A model generated the notes under the pieces. That model saw only the letters and a program-made list of their open reading frames with translations. It did not search any database and had not been told where the DNA came from. This document shows positions 35,334 through 44,373 of a stretch of DNA of 64,000 bases, piece by piece. Source of the stretch: Rhizobium sophorae (lineage in GTDB: Bacteria; Pseudomonadota; Alphaproteobacteria; Rhizobiales; Rhizobiaceae); NCBI RefSeq assembly GCF_013087515.1, contig NZ_JABFCN010000003.1, positions 186,001-250,000 of the forward strand. Reading direction: 5' to 3'. Position numbers and translations under genes: made by a program. How positions within the stretch are numbered: position 1 is the first letter of the stretch; the number at the start of each line of letters is the position of its first letter.

Positions 35334-36194
35334 CTAGGCGTCGTCAACGAGCGCCCCCGTCGGCGCTTCCGGTATGGCCTTCGACCGCAACCGCGACGTT
35401 TCGGTCTCCTGCGCCTCGGTTCCCCAGATTTCGATCTGGGTCAGCGCCGGATAGGGCGAGGCGTCCTCGGCCTTGATCAGACCGTGCAGTTCCACCCATT
35501 CGACGATGCAGGGCTCTATTGGAAAGGCCTGGGCGGCGCCCGATTTCACCAGCGGAAAACAGGTGGTCTTGCCATTCGAGAAGGTGACGCTGACCTTTTC
35601 CCACCAGGAATCATGCGGGAAGTCGGCCCGGAGATAGAAAGCGATCTCGTCGATCCTGACCGGCCTGCCGAATTCCACCGTCAACGCCGCTTGCGGATCG
35701 CGATTGATGCCCCAGCTCGTATAGGGCCAGAAGCCGTGATCATCGTTGGCCTTTTCGCCGTCGATCGCGTTGCGCGCGGCAAACACCGCTTCGCCCCGGG
35801 TCTCGACATTGGCGCGCGCATGCGGAAACAGAACCCGATTGGCGTGATCGTCCCAGGGATTCAGGGCGAGATTGCGCCGATGGACAATCTCGTCAGGGCG
35901 CGTGCTACGCGCTGAAAGCCGATGGATATCGCCCCTGAAGGCATTCGGCGAATAGGGCTTGCGTTTGTCGCCGAAGGGCACGGCGAGCGAATAGGCACAT
36001 TCCTTCATATAGACCAGGCAGGGTTGGATCGCGCCATCGAGGGCGAGGAAGACATGTCCGGGCTCGGAGATCTCCACGACCACGCGATCGCCTTCGCGAT
36101 AACTCTGGCGATAGACCAGGAACGTCTCGGCCCGGCCTGTGGAACTCGCCAGCACTGCCCCATCGGCATCCACGATCTTCAGCATCAATTCCAT
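35334..36194 (-). CDS. Unassigned protein with discoidin-like C-terminal domain
   Basis: A 286-residue protein I do not recognise. The N-terminal half contains beta-rich segments (ELMLKIVDADGAVLASS, REGDRVVVEISEPGHVFLALDG). The C-terminal half (about 150-260) looks like a discoidin-type carbohydrate-binding sandwich (RPVRIDEIAFYLRADFPHDS, SVTFSNGK, YPALTQIEIWGT). There is no signal peptide. The start at 36194 is preferred because AGGAAGG lies five bases upstream; 36209, in an ATGA overlap with the lyase-like gene, is an alternative. Co-transcription with the heparinase-like gene suggests a role on the same polysaccharide, perhaps as a lyase or binding subunit. Confidence 0.65.
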   Translation of the reverse strand: MELMLKIVDADGAVLASSTGRAETFLVYRQSYREGDRVVVEISEPGHVFLALDGAIQPCLVYMKECAYSLAVPFGDKRKPYSPNAFRGDIHRLSARSTRPDEIVHRRNLALNPWDDHANRVLFPHARANVETRGEAVFAARNAIDGEKANDDHGFWPYTSWGINRDPQAALTVEFGRPVRIDEIAFYLRADFPHDSWWEKVSVTFSNGKTTCFPLVKSGAAQAFPIEPCIVEWVELHGLIKAEDASPYPALTQIEIWGTEAQETETSRLRSKAIPEAPTGALVDDA

Positions 36195-36205
36195 GCTCGC
36201 CTTCC

Positions 36206-38002
36206 TCATACGATCCGCAATCTCAGAAGCCGGCCGGCAAACGGCACGCGCAGCCGGTAGATTTTCCCGGGCCAGGCCGATCTCAGCCGCGCGTCCTCCA
36301 CGCCGATTTCGTCGAGTTCGATCTCGCCGCCGCCATCGACGAAAATGCTGCCGAGATCGGCGAGATCGATCCTGACCGGGGCGACGGTCGGCGCCAGGCA
36401 CGTCATCAGCGACAGAACCGCCGGCTCGCCTCCGTCATAGCTGTCGACGATCTCGACATGGCGGCCGCGCAGCAGCGAAACGACGCGCCGATAGCCGTGC
36501 AGCTGCGCTTCGGGGGGATAGGCGCCTGAAATATCGAGCGATATGCGCGCGCTCCCTTCGTCGAACCCGACCTCGACATCGCGCGCGCCAAAGGTTTCGC
36601 CAGCGGACTGCATGACACCTGCGAATGTCGGCAGGTTGTGGAACGCCGACTGCATCGTCCATATCTCGTAGCGCCGCGCCGAAAAGGTTTTTGCGGTATA
36701 GGTCTCGACGCCGACATCGATCAGGAACGGATGTCCGTTCTTGTAGAGCGTCACGCTCCCGACATCGTTGTGATTGTGGCCCTCGCCGTTGTTGCCGCCC
36801 TTGACGGCAAGCGAAAACTGCCCGTCGCTGGCAATGAACAGGCCGATGCCGGGATAGAAGATATCGCGCCGGGATGCAGGATGCGGCTCGGCGGCAGCGG
36901 GAAGCGTCGGGCCGGCCAGCAGTTCCTGCACGCGATACCAAAGGTTCCATTCCCCGGGCAGGTGCGGATTGTCGGAAGCGGCTCTGTCGGATGCAGCGAA
37001 CTCAGCCAGCATCTCGGAGCCGACCGCCCGTCCGAACAGGTATTCCCGCGCGCTGCAGGGTTCGACCACAGCGGAGGAATCCGCGAAGTTGAAATAGTAG
37101 CGGCCGGCCACATGCATATGGGCAATATATTCGGCCATGTTGCGGATCTTCGGTTGCTGCCAGACCCCGGCGAATAGGCCGGGTGCCGCGGCATCCATGA
37201 TGGTCAACGCACCATGCAGGCAGAGTGCGGCGTGGCGGTAGTAAAGCACGCCCTCTTCGCAGGCCCCGTCCTCGGCATAATCCTTCAGGAAGGCGTCGAG
37301 GCTGCCGAGTGCCTTTTCGACGACGGCGTGGCGCGTGGGCTGGTCGGTTTTCAGGGAGAAAACCGTCAACAGGACATTCTGGCTTATCCATGCCGTCCAG
37401 TTGTTCATCCGCTCCTCGCCGCGCCCCATCCACCAGAAATGCCGGCCGAGATAGGGCGAAAGGATGCGGGTTTCGATCTCGCGCTCTATGCGTGCCACAA
37501 TCTCGGGGCTGATGCCGTCGAGCTCGTCGCCAAGCAATGCGACGATGGTGGCAAGCAGCGCCGCCGTTTCGGCGGCGAAGAGATCGACGACCGGCTGCGA
37601 ATTGTCGGGAAGCGGCAGGCGCGCACCGCTTCGTTCATAGGCGTTGTGCGCCGGAAGCTGCCAGCCGCTCTCCTCCACAATCAGGAAAATGCCATCGACG
37701 ATCTTCGGCAGGAACCGCGCCCTGCCTTCGATGAGTTCGCCGAGCACCAGATTGTTGAGCATCCGCCGCCGCGTGAAATAAAGCTCCTCGAAGCGCGAGC
37801 GGTTGCCCGTTGCGGTGAACTCCCGGTAGTCCGAGGCCGCAATCAGCGGCCAGGCGCGCGCAAGCGTCTCTTCGGCCTCACCAACGACCAGTTCCCGTAC
37901 CGTTTGCGGCACAGCGCTCCAGCTGGCGCGATCGGAGCAGACCGCCCCGGGCGTGAAATCGCCCAGCACATCCGGCAGCTCCCCTGAAATCTCGCTGAAC
38001 AT
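36206..38002 (-). CDS. Heparinase II/III-like polysaccharide lyase
   Basis: A 598-residue protein with an N-terminal alpha/alpha toroid (about 20-370) and a C-terminal beta-sandwich of the heparinase II/III type (GEGHNHNDVGSVTLYKNGH, 406-424). Candidate catalytic residues are Asn200/201 in MNNWTAW, Tyr254/255 in VLYYRH and His409/His411. Lyases of this group cleave uronate-containing polysaccharides and leave unsaturated ends, which the GH88 enzyme on the other strand would remove. No signal peptide is visible, so oligosaccharides are probably cut in the cytoplasm. Divergent from the importer operon at 38164. Confidence 0.82.
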   Translation of the reverse strand: MFSEISGELPDVLGDFTPGAVCSDRASWSAVPQTVRELVVGEAEETLARAWPLIAASDYREFTATGNRSRFEELYFTRRRMLNNLVLGELIEGRARFLPKIVDGIFLIVEESGWQLPAHNAYERSGARLPLPDNSQPVVDLFAAETAALLATIVALLGDELDGISPEIVARIEREIETRILSPYLGRHFWWMGRGEERMNNWTAWISQNVLLTVFSLKTDQPTRHAVVEKALGSLDAFLKDYAEDGACEEGVLYYRHAALCLHGALTIMDAAAPGLFAGVWQQPKIRNMAEYIAHMHVAGRYYFNFADSSAVVEPCSAREYLFGRAVGSEMLAEFAASDRAASDNPHLPGEWNLWYRVQELLAGPTLPAAAEPHPASRRDIFYPGIGLFIASDGQFSLAVKGGNNGEGHNHNDVGSVTLYKNGHPFLIDVGVETYTAKTFSARRYEIWTMQSAFHNLPTFAGVMQSAGETFGARDVEVGFDEGSARISLDISGAYPPEAQLHGYRRVVSLLRGRHVEIVDSYDGGEPAVLSLMTCLAPTVAPVRIDLADLGSIFVDGGGEIELDEIGVEDARLRSAWPGKIYRLRVPFAGRLLRLRIV

Positions 38003-38163
38003 GTCTCTCCCCGTACCGGAAAAGCATCGATGGGCATTTGGTCTGCATGCTCACCTATCATATGTGTTTTGCGCTTTCCATGAAATTCGTATGACCTATT
38101 CAGAACTTGTTTGACCAATACCGGATATGTGCTATGTCGTTGCAGGAGGAAGAGGAGGCATCG

Positions 38164-39120
38164 GTGTCCATATCGAATTCGGTCATCGCGACAGATGGTG
38201 CTCCGGCAATCCCAGGCCGAAAGGCCGCCGTCTTGTCCAAGCGCCAGCGCAGGATACGCAGCGCGCTCGTCGCCTATTCCTTCATTGCCCCGAATTTCAT
38301 CGGCTTTGCCGTCTTCACGCTCGGCCCGATCCTGTTCGCCTTCGTGCTCGCCTTCATGCATTGGGACGGTTCGAATGCGATCACATTCGCCGGGCTGGAT
38401 AATTTCTGGCGGCTCTTCGATGACAAGGCCTTTATCGCGGCGTTCTGGAACACAGTCACCTATACGGTCGCCTCCGTGCCGGCGACGCTCATCTGCGCGC
38501 TCGGCCTCGCCGTTCTCCTCAATCAGAAGATCGCGGGGCGCGATTTCTTCCGAACGGCGATGTTCTTCCCTTATGTCGCCTCGCTGGTGGCTGTCGCGGT
38601 GGTCTGGAACATGATCTTCAATCCCGAGATGGGACCGGTGAACATGATCCTCTACACGCTCGGCCTCGATCCCAAGAACATGCCGGGATGGGCGGCCGAT
38701 CGCCACTGGGCGATGGTGACGGTGATCCTCTTCGGCATCTGGAAGAACATGGGCTATTACATGGTCATCTATCTGGCCGGCCTGCAGGGCATCAATGCGG
38801 AGCTCTACGAGGCCGCCGATCTCGACGGCGCCAATTCCTGGCAGAAATTCATTCATGTCACCGTGCCGCAGCTCGGGCCGACGACCTTCTTCGTCATCGT
38901 CATGCTGACGATCCAGTCCTTCAAAGTATTCGACCAGATCTACATGATCACCCAGGGCGGCCCCGGCACCTCGACGCTCGTTCTCGTCTACCACATCTAT
39001 AACGAGGCCTTCATTTCCTGGGATCTCGGCTATTCCAGCATGGTTTCGCTGGTGCTGTTCTTCCTCGTGCTCGCCGTCACCGTCTTCCAGTTCCACCGCC
39101 AGAGGGAGGACGAGGCATGA
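38164..39120 (+). CDS. Sugar ABC transporter permease, MalF type (uronate locus)
   Basis: A 318-residue CUT1 permease, first gene of a seven-gene operon. The GTG at 38164 is chosen because GAGGAGG lies just upstream; in-frame starts further up (38134) would overlap that site. It has six membrane segments and the EAA loop YEAADLDGANSWQKFIHVTVP. Stop and next start overlap by ATGA. Confidence 0.86.
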   Translation: MSISNSVIATDGAPAIPGRKAAVLSKRQRRIRSALVAYSFIAPNFIGFAVFTLGPILFAFVLAFMHWDGSNAITFAGLDNFWRLFDDKAFIAAFWNTVTYTVASVPATLICALGLAVLLNQKIAGRDFFRTAMFFPYVASLVAVAVVWNMIFNPEMGPVNMILYTLGLDPKNMPGWAADRHWAMVTVILFGIWKNMGYYMVIYLAGLQGINAELYEAADLDGANSWQKFIHVTVPQLGPTTFFVIVMLTIQSFKVFDQIYMITQGGPGTSTLVLVYHIYNEAFISWDLGYSSMVSLVLFFLVLAVTVFQFHRQREDEA

Positions 39121-39953
39121 GGATCGCCGGGCGCAAAATCACCATCAAAACGGTCCTCCTCTATGCAATCGTCATCACGGTGACGATCGTGATGACCATG
39201 CCCTTCGCCTGGATGCTCTCGGCGTCGCTGAAGCTCAGCCGCGACGTCTTCGCCTTCCCGATCGAGTGGATACCGTCGCAACCGCAATGGCAGAACTACG
39301 TCGACATCTGGACAAAGATCCCGCTTGCGCTTTTCATCTACAATACCTCGAAGCTGACGATCATCGTCACGCTGCTGCAGTTGCTGACCTCAAGCTTTGC
39401 GGCCTACGCCTTCGCCAAGCTGAATTTTCCCTACAAAAACACGCTGTTCCTCGGCTATATCGCCACCATCGCCATGCCCTGGCAGGTCTATATGGTGCCG
39501 CAATTCCTGCTGATGCGCGAATTTGGTCTCAACAACACCCATCTGGCGCTGATCTGCCTGCAGGCCTTCACCGCCTTCGGCGTGTTCCTGATGCGGCAGT
39601 TCTACATGTCGATCCCGACCGAGCTCTGCGAGGCGGCCCGCATCGACGGCATGAACGAATACCAGATCTGGGCGCGCATCATGCTGCCGCTGTCGAAACC
39701 CGCACTCTCGACGCTGACGATCTTCACCTTCGTCAGCACCTGGAACGATTTCCTCGGGCCGATGATCTATCTCACCAAGACAGAGCTGAAGACCGTCCAG
39801 ATCGGCCTGCGCATGTTCATCTCGCAATATTCGGCCGAATACGGGCTGATCATGGCGGCTTCCGTCGTCGCCCTTATTCCGGTTCTCGTCGTCTTCCTCT
39901 CTCTCCAGCGCTTCTTCGTCGAAGGCATCGCCTCGACGGGACTGAAGGGTTAA
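39117..39953 (+). CDS. Sugar ABC transporter permease, MalG type (uronate locus)
   Basis: A 278-residue CUT1 permease with six membrane segments and EAA loop CEAARIDGMNEYQIWARIMLP. It overlaps the preceding permease by four bases and ends five bases before the GH88 gene, so the operon is tightly coupled. Confidence 0.9.
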   Translation: MRIAGRKITIKTVLLYAIVITVTIVMTMPFAWMLSASLKLSRDVFAFPIEWIPSQPQWQNYVDIWTKIPLALFIYNTSKLTIIVTLLQLLTSSFAAYAFAKLNFPYKNTLFLGYIATIAMPWQVYMVPQFLLMREFGLNNTHLALICLQAFTAFGVFLMRQFYMSIPTELCEAARIDGMNEYQIWARIMLPLSKPALSTLTIFTFVSTWNDFLGPMIYLTKTELKTVQIGLRMFISQYSAEYGLIMAASVVALIPVLVVFLSLQRFFVEGIASTGLKG

Positions 39954-39958
39954 AATTC

Positions 39959-41131
39959 ATGAACGCCGTTTCCCCAGTCGCCCCGCAGCCGATCACCGAC
40001 GAAGAGGTGAACGCCGCGCTCGATCTTGCCGTCGCCCAGATCCGGCGCAACCTTCCCGAGTTCACCTACGCTGCGCAGAACCATTCGAGCGTCGGCAATT
40101 TCTATCCCGCCGTGGCGAATACTCAATGGACCGCGGGCTTCTGGCCCGGCGAGCTGTGGCTCGCCTTCGAGCACAGCGGCGATCCGGTCTTCCGCTATGC
40201 AGCGCAGATCCAGGTCCAGTCTTTCCTGCACCGGATTGTGAACCGGATCGAGACCGATCATCACGATATGGGCTTTCTCTATTCGCCCTCCTGCATCGCG
40301 GCCTGGAAGCTCGTCGGAGACGAGGATGGCCGCAAGGCCGCCATCCTGGCCGCCGACCAGCTGATCGAACGCTTCCAACCGGTCGGCCAATTCATCCAGG
40401 CCTGGGGCCACAAGGGGAAGGCAGAAGAATACCGCTATATTATCGACTGCCTCTTGAACCTGCCGCTCCTCTATTGGGCAAGCCGCGAGACAGGCGATCC
40501 CAAATATCGCGAGATCGCGCTCACGCACGCCCGCACCACGCTTGCCAATTCGGTGCGAGCAGACGACTCTACCTACCACACCTTCTACATGGACCCGATC
40601 TCTGGCGCGCCGGTGCGTGGCGCCACCAAGCAGGGCTACCGGGACGACAGTGCTTGGGCGCGCGGCCAGGCCTGGGGCATCTCGGGAATGGCACTCTCCT
40701 ATCGCTATGAGCGGATCGAGGTATATCGCCGGACTTTCGACCGGCTGCTCGCCTTCTATCTCAACCGCCTGCCGGCCGACATGGTGCCCTATTGGGATCT
40801 GGTTTTTTCGGACGGCGATGGCGAGCCGCGCGACAGCTCGTCAGCGTCCATCGTCGCCTGCGGCCTTCTGGAGATGGCCGATCTCGTCGAACCGGAGCCG
40901 GCCGCACGCTATCGCACGCTGGCGCGCCGCATGATGAAGAGCCTCGCGGATCATTATGGCGTCAAAGACCCGACCGTCTCGAACGGGCTGGTGCTGCACG
41001 CCACCTATTCGAAGAAATCGCCGTTCAACACCTGCCGCGGTGAGGGTGTCGATGAATGCGTCTCCTGGGGAGATTATTATTACATGGAAGCTTTGACGCG
41101 CCTTTCGCGCCGCTGGTCTTCCTATTGGTGA
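39959..41131 (+). CDS. Unsaturated glucuronyl hydrolase, GH88
   Basis: A 390-residue GH88 enzyme that removes 4,5-unsaturated glucuronate from oligosaccharides made by polysaccharide lyases. The two aspartates equivalent to the catalytic pair of the Bacillus enzyme are present: Asp103 in HHDMGFLYSPS and Asp163 in IIDCLLNLPLLYWA. Other family marks are WTAGFWPGELW and DDSAWARGQAW. No signal peptide. It is encoded between the permeases and the ATPase, which ties import and intracellular breakdown into one unit. Confidence 0.92.
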   Translation: MNAVSPVAPQPITDEEVNAALDLAVAQIRRNLPEFTYAAQNHSSVGNFYPAVANTQWTAGFWPGELWLAFEHSGDPVFRYAAQIQVQSFLHRIVNRIETDHHDMGFLYSPSCIAAWKLVGDEDGRKAAILAADQLIERFQPVGQFIQAWGHKGKAEEYRYIIDCLLNLPLLYWASRETGDPKYREIALTHARTTLANSVRADDSTYHTFYMDPISGAPVRGATKQGYRDDSAWARGQAWGISGMALSYRYERIEVYRRTFDRLLAFYLNRLPADMVPYWDLVFSDGDGEPRDSSSASIVACGLLEMADLVEPEPAARYRTLARRMMKSLADHYGVKDPTVSNGLVLHATYSKKSPFNTCRGEGVDECVSWGDYYYMEALTRLSRRWSSYW

Positions 41132-41146
41132 ATTCAGGAGAACCCG

Positions 41147-42256
41147 ATGGCCAGCATTTCACTTAAAGAGCTGAACAAGAGCTACGGTGCGCTCACCGTC
41201 GTCCACGACATCGACCTCGAGATCGCCGACAAGGAATTCATCATTCTGGTCGGCCCGTCGGGCTGCGGCAAATCGACGACGCTCAGGATGATCGCCGGTC
41301 TCGAGGAAATATCGGGAGGAGAGCTCAAGATCGGCGGCGACGTCATGAACGACGTCCCTTCCAAGGATCGGGATATCGCGATGGTTTTCCAGAACTATGC
41401 GCTCTATCCGCATATGACCGTCTACAAGAACATGGCTTTCGGCCTGCAACTGAGGAAGGTCTCGCGCGACTTCATCGACAAGCAGGTGCAGGACGCCGCC
41501 AGGATCCTCGACATCAGCCATCTCCTGAACCGCAAGCCGAAGGCGCTTTCGGGCGGCCAACGCCAGCGCGTCGCGCTCGGCCGCGCCATGGTACGCAATC
41601 CGGCGGTCTTCCTGCTCGACGAGCCGCTTTCCAACCTCGATGCCAAGCTGCGCGGCACGATGCGCTCCGAAATCACCAAGCTGCACAAGCGCCTCAACGC
41701 CACCTTCATCTACGTCACCCACGACCAGGTGGAAGCGATGACCATGGCGGATCGTATCGTCGTCATGAAGGACGGGCACATCCAGCAGGTCGACACGCCG
41801 CAGAACCTCTACGACCGTCCCGTCAACATGTTCGTCGCCGGCTTCATCGGCGCACCGCAGATGAACATGCTGCCCTCGACCATCCTGCGCCGAGGCGATG
41901 GCTATGTCGCGGTATTCGACGGCACGGAATTGCCGCTGCCCGCCCATTTCGACAAGGGCCGGATCGCGCTCTATGAGGGTCGCGAACTGGTGCTCGGCAT
42001 CCGTCCGGAGAATTTCCACGAACTGCCGCCGGCCGACATTCCGCCCGAGAATCTGGCGCCGCTCAAGGCGGTGGTGGAGCTTGCCGAGCCCATGGGTTCG
42101 GAAGTGCACCTGAATATGGTCGCGGGCGGGCGCAATCTCATCGCCCGCGTCTCGCCGCGCTACCGGCCCGATATCGGCGAGGAGGCGACGCTGGTCGCCG
42201 ATATGAGCAATGCGCAGCTGTTCGACAAGGAAACGGAACGCTCGATTCTATACTGA
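41147..42256 (+). CDS. Sugar ABC transporter ATP-binding protein, UgpC/MalK type (uronate locus)
   Basis: A 369-residue CUT1 ATPase with Walker A GPSGCGKST, signature LSGGQRQRVALGRA, Walker B VFLLDEPLSNLDAKL, H-loop THDQVEAMT and a C-terminal TOBE/regulatory domain from about residue 240. AGGAG lies before the ATG. Energises the importer formed by the two permeases and the binding protein of this operon. Confidence 0.93.
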   Translation: MASISLKELNKSYGALTVVHDIDLEIADKEFIILVGPSGCGKSTTLRMIAGLEEISGGELKIGGDVMNDVPSKDRDIAMVFQNYALYPHMTVYKNMAFGLQLRKVSRDFIDKQVQDAARILDISHLLNRKPKALSGGQRQRVALGRAMVRNPAVFLLDEPLSNLDAKLRGTMRSEITKLHKRLNATFIYVTHDQVEAMTMADRIVVMKDGHIQQVDTPQNLYDRPVNMFVAGFIGAPQMNMLPSTILRRGDGYVAVFDGTELPLPAHFDKGRIALYEGRELVLGIRPENFHELPPADIPPENLAPLKAVVELAEPMGSEVHLNMVAGGRNLIARVSPRYRPDIGEEATLVADMSNAQLFDKETERSILY

Positions 42257-42276
42257 GACGCTCGCGGGAGATGGCT

Positions 42277-42990
42277 ATGCAGTGGTTGCGGGACATGTGG
42301 ACGAGGGAGGGACCGGGCATTCCGAAGGATGCGCCGAAGAGGACCGGCCTTGCCCTGTTCGCCGAAATCCTCGTCCGCGAGTGGTGGGAGATGGTCAAGC
42401 TCAACATCCTGTTCATCCTGGCCAGCCTCCTGGTGGTGACGCTGCCGGCAGCCCTCGTCGCCATGGCCCGGGTCTCGGTGGCTTTGGTGGAAGATCGCAA
42501 CACCTATCTCCTCAGGGACTTCACGGAAGCGTTCCTGCGCTATTTCTGGCGCGCCACAGCCTGGGGCCTGGCACTGGCGGGCGGGCTTGCAATCGGCATC
42601 CATGCGATCCTCACCTATGCCGCTGGCGCGCGCGACAACCTGTTGCTGAGCGTGCCGCTGGCGATTGCCCTCGTCGCCACTGCCTTCCTCGCCGTGCTGG
42701 CATGCCATCTCATTGTTCTGATGGTGATGCGCGATCTGCCGGCGCTGCGGCTCCTGCGCCTCGCCGCCCTCGCATCCGTCATCCGTCCGCTCCCGGCGCT
42801 TGCAGCGCTCGCCTTCGTCGCCAGTCTCTGGCTGGCGCATATCCTCTTCTATCCGGTTTCCGTGTTCATGCCGGCAACCTTCAATTTTTCACTTGGAATG
42901 TTCGCCGCCGCATTCGGCGTCCATCGGGCGTCGGTGTTGGTTCTGGACCTGCCAGAGGCAATGCAGCCGCACCGACGCTTCATAAAATAA
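42277..42990 (+). CDS. DUF624 (YesL-like) membrane protein
   Basis: A membrane protein of 237 residues with four or five hydrophobic segments (around 42-65, 98-115, 126-150, 170-190 and 200-220) and the DUF624-type N-terminus (WWEMVKLNILFILASLLVVTLPAA). YesL of Bacillus subtilis lies in a rhamnogalacturonan-use cluster, and members are regularly found next to CUT1 sugar importers, so an accessory role in oligosaccharide import is likely; the mechanism is unknown. The start at 42277 is favoured over 42271 because GGGAG then has normal spacing. Confidence 0.78.
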   Translation: MQWLRDMWTREGPGIPKDAPKRTGLALFAEILVREWWEMVKLNILFILASLLVVTLPAALVAMARVSVALVEDRNTYLLRDFTEAFLRYFWRATAWGLALAGGLAIGIHAILTYAAGARDNLLLSVPLAIALVATAFLAVLACHLIVLMVMRDLPALRLLRLAALASVIRPLPALAALAFVASLWLAHILFYPVSVFMPATFNFSLGMFAAAFGVHRASVLVLDLPEAMQPHRRFIK

Positions 42991-43025
42991 CTGATCCACA
43001 GACGATCCAGGGAAGGAGAACGGGA

Positions 43026-44300
43026 ATGTATTTGGATAAATTCGGGAGGACGATGAAACTTGCCTTGGCGGGTTTCACCTTGGCCGCGACGACGGCCGGC
43101 GCAGCGCTTGCTGAGGACGCCGTGACGCTCAAATGGGCTTTGTGGGACTGGGACAAGACCGCCTACTACAAGCCGTTGATCGAGGCCTATCAGGCCAAAC
43201 ACCCCAACGTGAAGTTCGAGCCGATGGACCTCGGCTCGCAGGACTATCAGCAGATGATCTCGACGCAGCTGACAGGCGGCTCGAAAGACATCGACATCGT
43301 CACCATCAAGGACGTGCCGGGCTACACCAATCTGGTGCGCGCCGGTAATATCGCCGATCTCAGCAGCTTCGTGACCGAGCAGAAGATCGATCCTGCACCC
43401 TATGGCGGTCTGATCGCGGAGCTTACCATCGACGGCAAGATCTATTCGCTGCCGTTCCGCTCCGACTTCTGGATCGTCTATTACAACAAGGACATATTCG
43501 ACAAAGCCGGCGTCCCCTACCCCACCAATGACATGACCTGGGCGCAGTTCGACGCGACCGCCGACAAGCTTGCAGGCGGCATGGGCACCAACAAGACCTA
43601 TGGCGCGCTGCTGCATACCTGGCGTTCGACCGTCCAGCTGCCCGGCATCCTCGACGGAAAACACACGCTCGTCGATGGCGACTACGCCTTCCTCAAGCCG
43701 TGGTACGAGCGGGCGCTCACCCTGCAGAAGGATGGCGCCATCCCCTCCTATGCCTTCCTGAAGACATCTAACACCCATTATTCGGCGCTGTTCTTCAACG
43801 GCACGATCGGCATGCTGCCGATGGGAACCTGGTTCGTCGGCACCCAGATCGCCAAGGTGAAATCGGGTGAATCGAAGAGCAAGAACTGGGGCATCGTGAA
43901 GTTCCCGCATCCGGACGGCGTGGCAGCCGGCACAACGGCTGCGCAGATCTCGGGCCTGGCGGTCAATACAAATTCCGAGCACAAGGCTGCAGCTCTCGAT
44001 TTCATCAAGTTCGTCACCGGTCCCGAGGGCGCAGCCGTCATTGCGTCGACAGGCACCTTCCCGGCGCTCAAGACCGCTGACGTCAGCGCAAAGATCGCAG
44101 CAACGCCCGGCTTCCCGCAGGACGAGGCCAGCAAGGAAGCGCTGATACCATCGAAGGCCTATCTGGAGATGGCGGTCAATCCGAACGCCGCCAAGATCGA
44201 GGTCGTGCTCAATCGCGTGCATGACGCGATGATGACCGACAACACCTCAATCGACGACGGATTGAAGGAAATGACCGAAGGCGTGAAGGCCATCAAGTAG
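43026..44300 (+). CDS. Sugar ABC transporter substrate-binding protein (uronate locus)
   Basis: A 424-residue CUT1 solute-binding protein with a signal peptide (MYLDKFGRTMKLALAG..., cleavage after ALA near residue 29) and AAGGAG upstream. It has the SBP_bac_1 pattern (LKWALWDWDKTAYYKPLIEAYQ, PFRSDFWIVYYNKDIFDKAG). It probably binds an unsaturated or uronate-containing oligosaccharide. A stable hairpin after the stop may raise its level relative to the last gene. Confidence 0.9.
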   Translation: MYLDKFGRTMKLALAGFTLAATTAGAALAEDAVTLKWALWDWDKTAYYKPLIEAYQAKHPNVKFEPMDLGSQDYQQMISTQLTGGSKDIDIVTIKDVPGYTNLVRAGNIADLSSFVTEQKIDPAPYGGLIAELTIDGKIYSLPFRSDFWIVYYNKDIFDKAGVPYPTNDMTWAQFDATADKLAGGMGTNKTYGALLHTWRSTVQLPGILDGKHTLVDGDYAFLKPWYERALTLQKDGAIPSYAFLKTSNTHYSALFFNGTIGMLPMGTWFVGTQIAKVKSGESKSKNWGIVKFPHPDGVAAGTTAAQISGLAVNTNSEHKAAALDFIKFVTGPEGAAVIASTGTFPALKTADVSAKIAATPGFPQDEASKEALIPSKAYLEMAVNPNAAKIEVVLNRVHDAMMTDNTSIDDGLKEMTEGVKAIK

Positions 44301-44316
44301 GCCCAAGAAATATCGA

Positions 44317-44346
44317 CGGTCGCGGGTCAGCATCTGCCCGCGGCCG
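44317..44346 (+). other. Intercistronic hairpin after binding-protein gene
   Basis: A 10-bp stem with one G-T wobble (CGGTCGCGGG / CCCGCGGCCG) and a 10-base loop, 16 bases after the binding-protein stop. The sequence ATCCCGTTTT follows, so partial termination or mRNA protection are both possible. Confidence 0.6.
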
Positions 44347-44373
44347 ATCCCGTTTTGAGGTATTGAGCTTACA

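Noticed and set aside
38055..38095. Half-sites TCATATG and CGTATGA between the divergent lyase and importer operons
   Set aside because: One mismatch and a wide spacing; no second copy. Not enough for an operator call.
42210..43025. N-terminal extension of the substrate-binding-protein frame
   Set aside because: It covers the DUF624 gene in another frame. The signal peptide and ribosome site put the real start at 43026.
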